A stretch of 64,000 bases of DNA, from assembly GCA_044352985.1 (NCBI GenBank), contig JBILCU010000010.1, forward strand, positions 1-64,000. Reading direction: 5' to 3'. Below, in pieces: positions 17,056 through 25,416 of the stretch (positions are counted from its first letter, which is position 1; each line of letters starts with the position of its first letter). This stretch comes from JADJDM01 sp044352985. GTDB lineage: Bacteria > Bacteroidota > Bacteroidia > B-17B0 > Aurantibacillaceae. Made by a program: the position numbers and the translations under genes. Under the pieces are notes generated by a model. The model did not search any database. It saw only the letters and a list, made by a program, of their open reading frames with translations, and was not told the DNA's origin.

Positions 17056-17667
17056 ATGAAAAAAATCAGACTGGACATTGTTGGGTTGAGTTATAGTCAA
17101 ACTCAAACAGGCGCATATGCACTTGTTTTGGGAGAAAGTGGTGGAAAAAGAAGATTACCTATTATTATTGGTGGTTTCGAAGCTCAGGCGATTGCGATTG
17201 AGTTAGAAAAAATGACTCCAAGCAGGCCGTTAACGCACGACTTATTTAAATCGTTTGCACAAGTTTTTGATATTGAAATAACAGAAGTTATTATTTACAA
17301 CTTAGTTGAAGGAATTTTCTTTGCAAAAATAATTTGTTCAAACGGGGTAAGCGAGAATGAAATTGATGCGCGAACAAGTGATGCAATTGCTTTAGCTGTT
17401 CGTTTTAATTGCCCTATTTCAACTTATGATTTTATATTGTCCTCATCTGGAATTTTGCTCGAGGATGATTCTCAAGGCTTGCCTTCTGCAGAACAAGAAG
17501 ATGTTATTGAGACTCAGATTAATTCATTGATAGAAGATGCAGAAGGAGAATATTCAGCTAAATCTACGGAAGAATTAAAAACAATGCTTCAAAACGCTTT
17601 GGAAAATGAACAATACGAAGCTGCCTCTAAAATTAGAGATGAAATAAACTCAAGAAAAAAATCTTAA
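17056..17667 (+). CDS. Bifunctional nuclease (BFN/DUF151) family protein with UVR motif
   Basis: This 203-residue protein has an N-terminal BFN domain (about 1-140; motifs LPIIIGGFEAQAIAIE and DARTSDAIALAVRF), known from plant and bacterial proteins with DNase/RNase activity. A C-terminal UvrB/UvrC-type helical motif follows (about 168-200, LKTMLQNALENEQYEAASKI). It lies directly after etfA and is probably cotranscribed with it. Biological role in bacteria is not settled. Confidence 0.85.
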   Translation: MKKIRLDIVGLSYSQTQTGAYALVLGESGGKRRLPIIIGGFEAQAIAIELEKMTPSRPLTHDLFKSFAQVFDIEITEVIIYNLVEGIFFAKIICSNGVSENEIDARTSDAIALAVRFNCPISTYDFILSSSGILLEDDSQGLPSAEQEDVIETQINSLIEDAEGEYSAKSTEELKTMLQNALENEQYEAASKIRDEINSRKKS

Positions 17668-17761
17668 TTCAACGAAAAAGTAAGTTTTTATCATTCATTT
17701 TATTTTGTTAATTTTAATATTTTATATTAACTTTAACAATCTTTAAATTTTTAAAAGAAAT

Positions 17762-18376
17762 ATGCACATTGCCATAGCCGGAAATATAGGTTCAGGAAAA
17801 ACTACTTTAACGTCTCTTCTGGCGAAACACTATAAATGGCAGCCTCATTTTGAAGATGCCGATGATAATCCTTATTTAAATGATTTTTACGAAGACATGC
17901 AGCGCTGGTCGTTTAACCTGCAAGTTTATTTTCTAAACTGTCGTTTTGGACAAGTACAAGATATTCGTAAAAGTGGTAAAACGGTTATTCAAGATAGAAC
18001 TATTTATGAAGATGCATACATTTTTGCTCCAAATCTTCATTCTATGGGGTTAATGACAACTCGTGATTTTGAAAACTATTTCTCTCTATTTAAATTAATG
18101 GAAAGCTTAATTAAAGCTCCTGATTTATTAATTTATTTACGAGCATCTGTTCCTACATTGGTAAAACAAATTCAAAAAAGAGGAAGAGAATATGAAAACG
18201 CAATCCGATTAGATTATCTTAAACGATTAAATGAAAGATATGAAGCTTGGATTTCTTCATATGATTCAGGAAAATTTATAATTATTGATGTTGATGATCT
18301 CAATATTGAAGACCGACCTGAAGATTTAGGAAAAATTATTCGACAAATAGATTCACAGATTAACGGTCTTTTTTAA
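17762..18376 (+). CDS. Deoxynucleoside kinase
   Basis: This salvage enzyme phosphorylates deoxynucleosides. The 204-residue protein has the P-loop GNIGSGKTT at residues 7-15, the substrate-binding motif IQDRTIYED (about 78-86, equivalent to the DRS motif) and the lid RGREYE near residue 141. It fits the dAK/dGK-like family; whether dA, dG or dC is preferred cannot be read off. The SiaB-like gene starts 3 bp after its stop, so the two are likely cotranslated. Confidence 0.92.
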   Translation: MHIAIAGNIGSGKTTLTSLLAKHYKWQPHFEDADDNPYLNDFYEDMQRWSFNLQVYFLNCRFGQVQDIRKSGKTVIQDRTIYEDAYIFAPNLHSMGLMTTRDFENYFSLFKLMESLIKAPDLLIYLRASVPTLVKQIQKRGREYENAIRLDYLKRLNERYEAWISSYDSGKFIIIDVDDLNIEDRPEDLGKIIRQIDSQINGLF

Positions 18377-18379
18377 ATA

Positions 18380-18955
18380 GTGGAAAATAAGGCGAGCATA
18401 GATTATACGTTTTTTGAATCTCGTTTTGAAGATTTACTAAAAACGCTGTCTATTGACAATGCCATACTTGTAAAACATTTTGGAGATTTAAATCAAGATG
18501 TTATCTCTTCTCTTGAAGGGCAAGTAGAGTCAACCATTATAGAAAACGCAATTCCAAAAGGCCCTTTACGTAAAATATTCTTTATCGCTGTTGAAACCCT
18601 TCAAAACATGCATATACATGGGCATAAAAATGCCGAAGGCACTCAACGTAATTTTTTTATTCTAACAAAAAACAACAATCAGGTAGAACTGATTTCTGCA
18701 AATTTAATTCATAATAAGTCTGTTCCTATTCTTGAAAAGCAAATAGATACAATTAATGATTTTGATGACCCTGCAGAACTTAAGCGTTATTACATGGATC
18801 ATCTTGAAACCAATCAAATATCCGAAAAAGGTGGCGCAGGATTAGGGTTTATAACTATAGCTATGAAGTCAGGGAATAAACTTAAAATTAACTTCAATAA
18901 AATTGATGATAATTATTCAATATTTATATTGAATTCTACTGTGAATATTGAATAA
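18380..18955 (+). CDS. SiaB-like protein kinase (DUF6272)
   Basis: This 191-residue protein begins with GTG at 18380. It resembles the SiaB family, which shares the HATPase/anti-sigma kinase fold. An N-box-like stretch AVETLQNMHIHGH lies near residue 74 and a glycine-rich ATP lid GGAGLGFITIA near residue 155. In Pseudomonas, SiaB phosphorylates SiaC and is opposed by the SiaA PP2C phosphatase. No SiaC-like gene is adjacent. The receiver-SpoIIE phosphatase at 39.0 kb is the only PP2C-type protein in the window, so a functional link is a guess. Confidence 0.75.
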   Translation: MENKASIDYTFFESRFEDLLKTLSIDNAILVKHFGDLNQDVISSLEGQVESTIIENAIPKGPLRKIFFIAVETLQNMHIHGHKNAEGTQRNFFILTKNNNQVELISANLIHNKSVPILEKQIDTINDFDDPAELKRYYMDHLETNQISEKGGAGLGFITIAMKSGNKLKINFNKIDDNYSIFILNSTVNIE

Positions 18956-18969
18956 GCTTAAAGCTTATT
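18951..18969 (+). terminator. Palindrome over the stop of the SiaB-like gene
   Basis: A perfect 19-bp palindrome (AATAAGCTT A AAGCTTATT) covers the stop codon. It could be a weak AT-rich terminator between converging genes, but there is no strong T-run. Confidence 0.35.
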
Positions 18970-18999
18970 GATATTTTGCAACAAACCCTTCTCTAATTT

Positions 19000-20493
19000 T
19001 TAAAACCTTACTACGTAATTTATCTGAACAATTACTTGATTAAAATTAAGTTCCGTTTTATTCACTAAAGTTGGCTGAAACAAATAATAATTTTCTTCCC
19101 AATTTCTGTACACAAAAGCAATGTCAATGTGTCTGTTTGGCTGAAATTGCCACCCAAAACCTAATGAATAATGTTGACGAGAATTAAAGTCTGAAAATGA
19201 ATTTCCAAAAGGTGAGCCTAAAGTGGCATATCCAAATCTCAGTGCAACCGGAGCTATATTCCATTCGATGCCACATCTGTAATTTATAGTGCTAGTATAT
19301 TTTGCTTGCATTCCTTTATTCACATCATCAAAAGTATAGGTTTTTGAACTTAAATTACCCTTTTGATAATTCATATACTCAGCATCGATATTTATTGAAA
19401 ATACCTTTTTAAAAATAAATGCTCCTGAAACCCCTATTCTTAATGGTGTTTTAATTTTATATTTAAAACTTCCAGACCCCGATGAATCATTAATAAAAAC
19501 ATTTTTTTGTCCAAACAATGAATCATAACTTACATCTATCCTACTAGAATAAGCGTCAGTTAAGGCTATAGCTGTAGGTGTGTGAATATATGCACCGGCT
19601 CTAAAAAACTCTGAAAATCTAGAGATATAACCCAATTTTAAATTGATGCCAATAGATCGTGTTTGTACATTTTCAGTAAACTTTAGGCTTTTAAAATATT
19701 CTGTACTATCTCCCAAATCAGATTCTTCGTAAGCTGCATTATAATTCCATTTTCCATTTAATATTCCTACCGAAGCCCCAAAATAATGTTTATTATCTAA
19801 GGCATATGCATAATTAAAGCCATATGAATTTATACCACCTGTAATTTGAATGGTTTTTTGATGCTGAAAAGATTTATCTAAATAAAAATAAGTTCCATAA
19901 TCGGTTAATGTACTAGGCATGGTATCAATTAAATACGTATTAAAAGCAAGACCCTCGTAAAAAGGATTTAATAGAGTTGGCGCATAGTTTTGTGCAGCCC
20001 CTAAAAAATCATTAATAATACTTTGCTGAAAGGCATTGCCTTTTATACTGATGTTTTGTTGAAACTGCGCTAGCTTATTATAAGTAATACTTATTACATG
20101 CCTTCTGCTCCAGTTTTTAAATTTATTCCTGCTTGTTTCATCTTTAAAAGGCGACTCTTCCTCCATTGAATTTGCCATTCCCAAACTACCAATAAATAAA
20201 TTTAATCGTACATCATTAGTTGTTGTATTATTATAATTTGCTTTACAAGTTGTAGTTTGTAAACCAAGTGAGGCATTTAATTCGCCTTTACGATAAAGAC
20301 CTAGCCCTGCAGGATTAAAATTAACACATGATAGGTTTGCGCCCAAAGCCCCCATACTTCCTCCAAGAGAGATAAATCGAGCATCACCTGCTATTGAAGG
20401 TTGAGAATAACGCAGGACATCTAAATCATTTTGCGCAGCAAGATGATTGAAAAAAACAATTAAAAAAACAATATAATTAAACCTTATTTTCAT
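19000..20493 (-). CDS. OmpP1/FadL-like outer-membrane transport protein
   Basis: This 497-residue protein has a signal peptide (residues 1-20, ending HLAAQ). The N-terminal pattern GDARFISLGGSMGALGANLSCVNFNPAGLGLY is the hallmark of the OmpP1/FadL/TodX barrels that import hydrophobic compounds. The remainder is strand-rich and ends in an aromatic residue (VQINYVVRF). It is a single gene converging with the SiaB-like gene. The substrate is unknown; Bacteroidota members are often only generically annotated. Confidence 0.85.
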   Translation of the reverse strand: MKIRFNYIVFLIVFFNHLAAQNDLDVLRYSQPSIAGDARFISLGGSMGALGANLSCVNFNPAGLGLYRKGELNASLGLQTTTCKANYNNTTTNDVRLNLFIGSLGMANSMEEESPFKDETSRNKFKNWSRRHVISITYNKLAQFQQNISIKGNAFQQSIINDFLGAAQNYAPTLLNPFYEGLAFNTYLIDTMPSTLTDYGTYFYLDKSFQHQKTIQITGGINSYGFNYAYALDNKHYFGASVGILNGKWNYNAAYEESDLGDSTEYFKSLKFTENVQTRSIGINLKLGYISRFSEFFRAGAYIHTPTAIALTDAYSSRIDVSYDSLFGQKNVFINDSSGSGSFKYKIKTPLRIGVSGAFIFKKVFSINIDAEYMNYQKGNLSSKTYTFDDVNKGMQAKYTSTINYRCGIEWNIAPVALRFGYATLGSPFGNSFSDFNSRQHYSLGFGWQFQPNRHIDIAFVYRNWEENYYLFQPTLVNKTELNFNQVIVQINYVVRF

Positions 20494-20601
20494 TTAATTG
20501 AATAAAGGTAAAAACAAATTGACAAACTAAATTTTGATTGTAGTTTTAATTCACTTTTTTAAAATTTAATAACACGATGAAGTAACCACAAATAGTTTTG
20601 T

Positions 20602-22251
20602 CTAATTGGTTTTCTTAACTTGTTTTAAATTCAATAAATTCATGGGGTTATTGCCTAAGTTAGCAATGTTGTGACGTACTAAACGAATAATCTGATCGTA
20701 ATATAAAGGAATAACAGGCGCATCATCAATTAGCAATTGATCCATTTTTTGATAAAGAACTGTTTTTAGAGAATCATTTTTTTCCACTTGTGCCAAATCA
20801 AATAACTTATCAAACTCTTCGTTTTTATAATGCGTATAGTTAAATCCTTTTGGTGAAAAATTTTTGGAGTAAAACAGACTCATAAAATTTTCCTCATCGG
20901 CATAATCGCCAATCCACGATTTTTTAAACAGGTTAAATTCATTTTTAGCTACACCTGTTTTTAATACTGTTGAGTTTTGAATGTTAATTTTTAGTTTGAT
21001 ATTATTCTCATTCAACTGCCCTTGAATGTATTCTAAAATATCCATATAATTTTCGGTAGTGTTTAAGGTAATTACAGGTAAACCTTTACCATTTGGATAT
21101 CCTGCTTCAGCTAAATATTTTTTTACTTTTTCTGGGCTATAATAATACCCTTTCACTTTTTTAGGGTTATAAGATTTTAAACCTTTGGGAATAAATCCTG
21201 AATTAGCAGCATAACCAATATTATTATGAAAATATTTTATAAGTTTTTCTCTATCAAAAGCATAGTTAATTGCTTTTCGAATTGCTTTTAATTTTAAAGG
21301 GCTGTTTTTTACATGAGGCAAACTATCATCCACTAAAATCCCGATATAATCTGTTTTAATGTAAGATTGAGTTTGTAGGTAAAATTTATCTTGATAAAAT
21401 GCTTTTAATTTTCCATCTGCATCCAACACCTCAGCTGGATTAAAAGCATCAATACCTGAGAGCATGTCTATGTCGCCTTTTAAAAACTGCATGAATGCAG
21501 CTTCTTTTTCACGAATAAAAGTTACAGAAACTGCATCAAGGTAGGGCAAACGATGCTTGTTTTCAAACTCAAAATACTTTTCGTTTTTATGCATCACCAA
21601 ACGAGTTCCTTCTTCCCAATACTTAAATTTAAACGGACCTGTTCCAACTGGGTTTCTTCTAAAATCTTCTTTAAATTTAAGTGCTGCTTCCTCCGGAACA
21701 ACCGAAAAAAACTTCATTGTTAAAATTCCTAGAAAAGGACTAAAAGGTTTTTTTAAATAAATGATGAACGTTTCGTCATTTGAAGCATCAAAGCCTTTTT
21801 TTCCTTTATCCTGATTAATATTTTCTAGCAAGGATAAAGCACTTGAGACCTTCGGGTCGTACAATCGATTAAAACTATACACAAAATCTTTTGCAACTAC
21901 CTTTCTTCCAATTCCTCCAATAAAAACTTCGTGATCGTGAAAAAACACATCGTTTCTTAATTTAAATGTATAGGCTAAACCATCTTCACTAATCACCCAT
22001 GATTTTGCAATGCAAGGTAAAATTTTCAGCGAATCGCTCATTTGTACCAAACCATTGTAAAGTTGATTTACGGCCCAGATATTTTCAAAATTGCTTGTTG
22101 CAGCTGGATCAAGTGAGGAAAGCCCCCCCATTTCATTGTAACAAAAAACAGTGCGTGGATCTTTTTTGGTTTCTTTATTTCCACATGAAAATAAAAAAGT
22201 AAAAAGCAAAGCAGAGACAATGAAAAAAAGGTATTGTTTTAATGATTTCAT
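20602..22251 (-). CDS. Peptide/solute-binding lipoprotein (SBP family 5, OppA/DppA-like)
   Basis: It is about 549 residues from the ATG at 22251; an upstream in-frame TTG is less likely because it would precede the signal peptide. The lipoprotein signal ends LFTFLFSC, with the lipidated Cys at 23. The extracellular part matches family 5 binding proteins, with FKLRNDVFFHDHEV, KDFVYSFNRLYDP and NPVGTGPFKFKYWEEGTRLVM. No permease or ATPase gene lies nearby, so it is an orphan. A run of seven G occurs in the coding strand (minus strand of 22123-22129, codons for Gly-Gly). Confidence 0.9.
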   Translation of the reverse strand: MKSLKQYLFFIVSALLFTFLFSCGNKETKKDPRTVFCYNEMGGLSSLDPAATSNFENIWAVNQLYNGLVQMSDSLKILPCIAKSWVISEDGLAYTFKLRNDVFFHDHEVFIGGIGRKVVAKDFVYSFNRLYDPKVSSALSLLENINQDKGKKGFDASNDETFIIYLKKPFSPFLGILTMKFFSVVPEEAALKFKEDFRRNPVGTGPFKFKYWEEGTRLVMHKNEKYFEFENKHRLPYLDAVSVTFIREKEAAFMQFLKGDIDMLSGIDAFNPAEVLDADGKLKAFYQDKFYLQTQSYIKTDYIGILVDDSLPHVKNSPLKLKAIRKAINYAFDREKLIKYFHNNIGYAANSGFIPKGLKSYNPKKVKGYYYSPEKVKKYLAEAGYPNGKGLPVITLNTTENYMDILEYIQGQLNENNIKLKINIQNSTVLKTGVAKNEFNLFKKSWIGDYADEENFMSLFYSKNFSPKGFNYTHYKNEEFDKLFDLAQVEKNDSLKTVLYQKMDQLLIDDAPVIPLYYDQIIRLVRHNIANLGNNPMNLLNLKQVKKTN

Positions 22252-22360
22252 TTCAGTTTTTTGAACACTCAATTTTACTAAAATTGCTTATTAAGTTCGC
22301 TGTTGTTTTAAAGGTTTATAAACAGAATTGTGTTTACATTAAAAATTGTTCTTTTTTCCC

Positions 22361-22368
22361 TAAATTTG
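22361..22368 (+). promoter_or_regulatory. Candidate -7 element close to the mtaB start
   Basis: TAAATTTG matches TAnnTTTG but ends only 4 nt before the GTG start at 22373, so any transcript from it would be nearly leaderless. No clear -33 was found. Confidence 0.35.
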
Positions 22369-22372
22369 ATGC

Positions 22373-23716
22373 GTGATAGGAGTTGGAAAAAAAGTTGCGT
22401 TTCATACGCTAGGTTGCAAATTAAATTTTGCAGAAACCTCAACCATTGCTCGATTGTTTGAAAAAGAAGGCTTTGAAAAAGTCGAATTCCCAAAAGCAGC
22501 CGACGTTTATGTAATAAATACCTGTTCGGTTACCGAAAATGCCGACAAGGAATGCAAAACAGTTGTAAAATCAGCTCTAAAAAATTCACCAGATGCTTTT
22601 GTGGCAATTATTGGTTGCTATGCGCAATTAAAGCCTGAGGAAATTGCCAAAATTGAAGGAGTTGATGTTGTTTTGGGCGCTTCTGAAAAATTCAAGTTAC
22701 TCAACTATATCCAGTTTTCACAAAAAAATCAATCAACTGAAATACACAGTTGCGAAATTGATGATGTACAGCAATTCATTTCATCTTATTCTGCAGGAGA
22801 CAGAACCCGTTCATTTCTTAAAGTTCAAGATGGCTGTGATTATACTTGTACCTATTGCACCATTCCATTGGCCAGAGGCGCAAGCAGAAGCGATACCATT
22901 TTGAATGTGATTGAAAATGCAAAAAAAATTGCAGATTCAGGCATTAAAGAAATTGTATTAACCGGAGTAAATATTGGTGACTTTGGATTTAACCAACACC
23001 AAAACGAACAAGGCAAAAAACAAGAGAAATTTCTGGATTTAATTCAAGAACTGGATAAAGTAGAAGGCATTGAACGCCTAAGAATTTCTTCTATTGAACC
23101 CAATTTACTAAAAGATGAAGTCATTGAATTTGTTGCACAATCAACCCGATTTGTTCCTCATTTTCATGTGCCTTTGCAAAGCGGTTCCAATAAAATTTTG
23201 AATTTAATGCGTAGAAGGTATTTACGCGAACTTTATGTTGATCGTGTGAATAAAATAAAACAATTAATGCCTCATGCCTGTATTGGTGTTGATGTGATTG
23301 TTGGTTTTCCAGGCGAAACGGAAGAGGATTTTTTAGAAACGTATGATTTTATCAATCAATTAAACGTTTCTTATTTACATGTTTTCACTTACTCTGAACG
23401 TGAAAATACAGATGCTGCTTTAATGCAAGGAAAAGTTGAAATGAGTGTACGAAAGAAAAGAAATAAGATGCTACGCATTTTATCTGCCAAAAAAACAAGG
23501 GCATTTTATGAAGAGCATTTAGGGAAAACTTATCCTGTATTGATGGAGCATGAAAACAAGAATGATTTCATGTTTGGATTTACACCAAATTACATTAAAA
23601 TTAAAATCCCTTATAACAGTTCAAATTTCAACACTATCCTTAATTTAAAATTAGATAGTATTGATTCAGATGGCAATGTAATGGCTGAATTTAAAGATCA
23701 AATAGCGCTAGTTTAA
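22373..23716 (+). CDS. mtaB: tRNA t6A37 methylthiotransferase MtaB
   Basis: This radical-SAM enzyme converts t6A to ms2t6A at position 37 of ANN-decoding tRNAs. The 447-residue protein has an N-terminal MTTase domain with the cluster Cys in HTLGCKLN, NTCSVT and GCYAQL. A radical-SAM domain carries CDYTCTYC near residue 156, and a C-terminal TRAM-like segment follows. The start is GTG at 22373, which places the conserved N-terminus correctly; no ATG is available. It converges with a glycosyltransferase gene through a shared hairpin. Confidence 0.93.
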   Translation: MIGVGKKVAFHTLGCKLNFAETSTIARLFEKEGFEKVEFPKAADVYVINTCSVTENADKECKTVVKSALKNSPDAFVAIIGCYAQLKPEEIAKIEGVDVVLGASEKFKLLNYIQFSQKNQSTEIHSCEIDDVQQFISSYSAGDRTRSFLKVQDGCDYTCTYCTIPLARGASRSDTILNVIENAKKIADSGIKEIVLTGVNIGDFGFNQHQNEQGKKQEKFLDLIQELDKVEGIERLRISSIEPNLLKDEVIEFVAQSTRFVPHFHVPLQSGSNKILNLMRRRYLRELYVDRVNKIKQLMPHACIGVDVIVGFPGETEEDFLETYDFINQLNVSYLHVFTYSERENTDAALMQGKVEMSVRKKRNKMLRILSAKKTRAFYEEHLGKTYPVLMEHENKNDFMFGFTPNYIKIKIPYNSSNFNTILNLKLDSIDSDGNVMAEFKDQIALV

Positions 23717-23719
23717 ATT

Positions 23720-23751
23720 AGATTTACTAAAAAATTATTTTTTGTAAATCT
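23720..23751. terminator. Bidirectional terminator between mtaB and the GT2 gene
   Basis: Arms AGATTTAC (23720-23727) and GTAAATCT (23744-23751) extend inward through AAAAAAT and ATTTTTT with one bulged T, giving a stem of about 15 bp. The right arm lies within the last codons of the GT2 gene. Confidence 0.75.
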
Positions 23752-24478
23752 CTGACTTCAAAATCCCGATTTTGTTAAAGAAATGGACAAAAGAAGTACC
23801 TAAAACACCTAAGCCATACTTAGCACTTCTTCTGAAATTAATAGATGATGCATCATCAAAATATTTTGTAGGGCAAGTTATTTCAGCAATCTCAAAACCC
23901 GCATAAAATAATTGAGAAATCATCTGATTATCGAACACGAAATCATCACTGTTTGCATGATAATTGATTGCCTGAATTGCTTCTTTTGAAAAAGCACGGT
24001 AACCTGTGTGGTACTCAGATAACTTCTGGTTTATTAAAATATTTTGCGAAAGTGTTAAACAACGATTAAATATATACTTGTACATTGGCATTCCTCCTTT
24101 TAGCGCTCCTTTTCCAAGAATTCTGGAACCAAACACAACAGGATACAAGCCACTTGCAATTAAATGAGCAATAGAAGGGATTAACTTTGGAGTATATTGA
24201 TAGTCAGGATGAAGCATAATGACAATATCAGCTCCCAATTCCATGGCTTTATCATAACACGTTTTTTGATTACCGCCATAACCTCTGTTTTTTTCATGAC
24301 GGATGACGTGTTTTATACCAATACTTTTGGCTAATTCGCTTGTATTATCTTTACTACAATCATCTACCAAAACAACGTCATCTACAATATCAAAAGGAAT
24401 TTCATCATACGTTCGTTGTAAAGTTTTTTCCGCATTATACGCAGGAAGAACTACTACTATTTTTTTTCCGTTAATCAT
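23735..24478 (-). CDS. Family 2 glycosyltransferase (dolichol-phosphate-mannose synthase-like)
   Basis: It is about 247 residues from the ATG at 24478; an in-frame TTG 9 nt upstream is less likely. GT-A fold motifs are VVLPAYNAEKTL near the N-terminus, VLVDDCSKDNT, and the DxD-like HPDYQY near residue 97. GYRAFSKEAI follows in the acceptor region. Such enzymes usually move a sugar from a nucleotide donor to a polyprenyl phosphate for envelope glycans. No membrane helices are evident. Confidence 0.88.
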   Translation of the reverse strand: MINGKKIVVVLPAYNAEKTLQRTYDEIPFDIVDDVVLVDDCSKDNTSELAKSIGIKHVIRHEKNRGYGGNQKTCYDKAMELGADIVIMLHPDYQYTPKLIPSIAHLIASGLYPVVFGSRILGKGALKGGMPMYKYIFNRCLTLSQNILINQKLSEYHTGYRAFSKEAIQAINYHANSDDFVFDNQMISQLFYAGFEIAEITCPTKYFDDASSINFRRSAKYGLGVLGTSFVHFFNKIGILKSEIYKK

Positions 24479-24604
24479 AAGCAACAAAATTAATTAAAAA
24501 TCATTAAAAATTGTCTTATTTATCTATTCAATAGAAAAATCAACAATTAAAAACATTTTGTCTATAATTATTTTACATATAAGAATTAAAGAATTGATAT
24601 TAAG

Positions 24605-24612
24605 TATATTTG
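24605..24612 (+). promoter_or_regulatory. Candidate -7 element of the DUF4271-hemD-rnpA operon
   Basis: TATATTTG matches TAnnTTTG, 8 nt before the ATG of the DUF4271 gene. No good -33 lies at the normal distance. Confidence 0.45.
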
Positions 24613-24620
24613 CAAGCTAA

Positions 24621-25403
24621 ATGCCTAAGGATACATTAATAAATAAAGACAGTTCGTTAATTCTTTTAGCAAAAGATGTTACAATTGAGCATATTTTCAC
24701 CAATCATCAGCTCATTAAAAAAAACAAAGAACCTATAGGTCAGCAAATTAATGATGATGTTTGGACAGCAACATTACTTACCTTGGTTTTTATTTTCTTA
24801 GTAATTTTTAGGGTTACTAGCGAAAAAAAATACAATTTAATTCTTAAATCTTTTTTTTCTTTTAGCTCTTCTCGGCAATTGTTAAGAGAGGATTACCGAA
24901 TAAACAAGGGAACCTCAATATTATTAATACTTATTTTCCTCATTAGTTTTGCCTTTTTTCTTTTGAAGATAAATTACTTTTACAATTACTATTCGGTTGA
25001 GAATTCACTCTCATTTTTCTTTGTGATTTTACTGATTTTACTCATAACATATGCCTTTAAGTTTATGAGTTTAATTTCTTTATCATCATTATTTAACTCA
25101 AGAGAAATGGTTGAAGAATACATTAATCATATCTTTTTTTCAATAAAAGCAATCGGAGTATTTATATTTCCACTTTTGGTTTTACTCGAATTTTCTAAAC
25201 TAAATCCGCTGCCACTTGTTGTTTTTGGTTTGTTAATTTGTCTTTTATTTTACTCAATTCGAGTTTCTAGAGGAATTATTTTACTAATGAACAATAAGTT
25301 AATATCCTTTTCACATATATTTTTGTATTTTTGCGCGCTTGAAATTTTGCCCTTAATTGTTATTATAAAAATCATGATGAGCGGGTTTCAGGTTACAGAA
25401 TAA
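24621..25403 (+). CDS. DUF4271 membrane protein
   Basis: This 260-residue integral membrane protein has about six hydrophobic segments (roughly 50-65, 95-115, 128-150, 170-192, 195-212 and 228-252). The first ~45 residues are polar and contain DVWTATLLTLVF, typical of DUF4271. The family is known mainly from Bacteroidota and is commonly encoded beside uroporphyrinogen-III synthase, as here. Function is unknown; the linkage suggests a heme-related or envelope role. Confidence 0.82.
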   Translation: MPKDTLINKDSSLILLAKDVTIEHIFTNHQLIKKNKEPIGQQINDDVWTATLLTLVFIFLVIFRVTSEKKYNLILKSFFSFSSSRQLLREDYRINKGTSILLILIFLISFAFFLLKINYFYNYYSVENSLSFFFVILLILLITYAFKFMSLISLSSLFNSREMVEEYINHIFFSIKAIGVFIFPLLVLLEFSKLNPLPLVVFGLLICLLFYSIRVSRGIILLMNNKLISFSHIFLYFCALEILPLIVIIKIMMSGFQVTE

Positions 25404-25416
25404 AAATTAATTGAAC

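Noticed and set aside
20602..22272. TTG start at 22272 for the binding protein
   Set aside because: The ATG at 22251 gives a normal lipoprotein signal; the TTG adds seven residues before it. The same logic was used for starts at 12269, 24487, 25411, 26995, 52500 and 60007.
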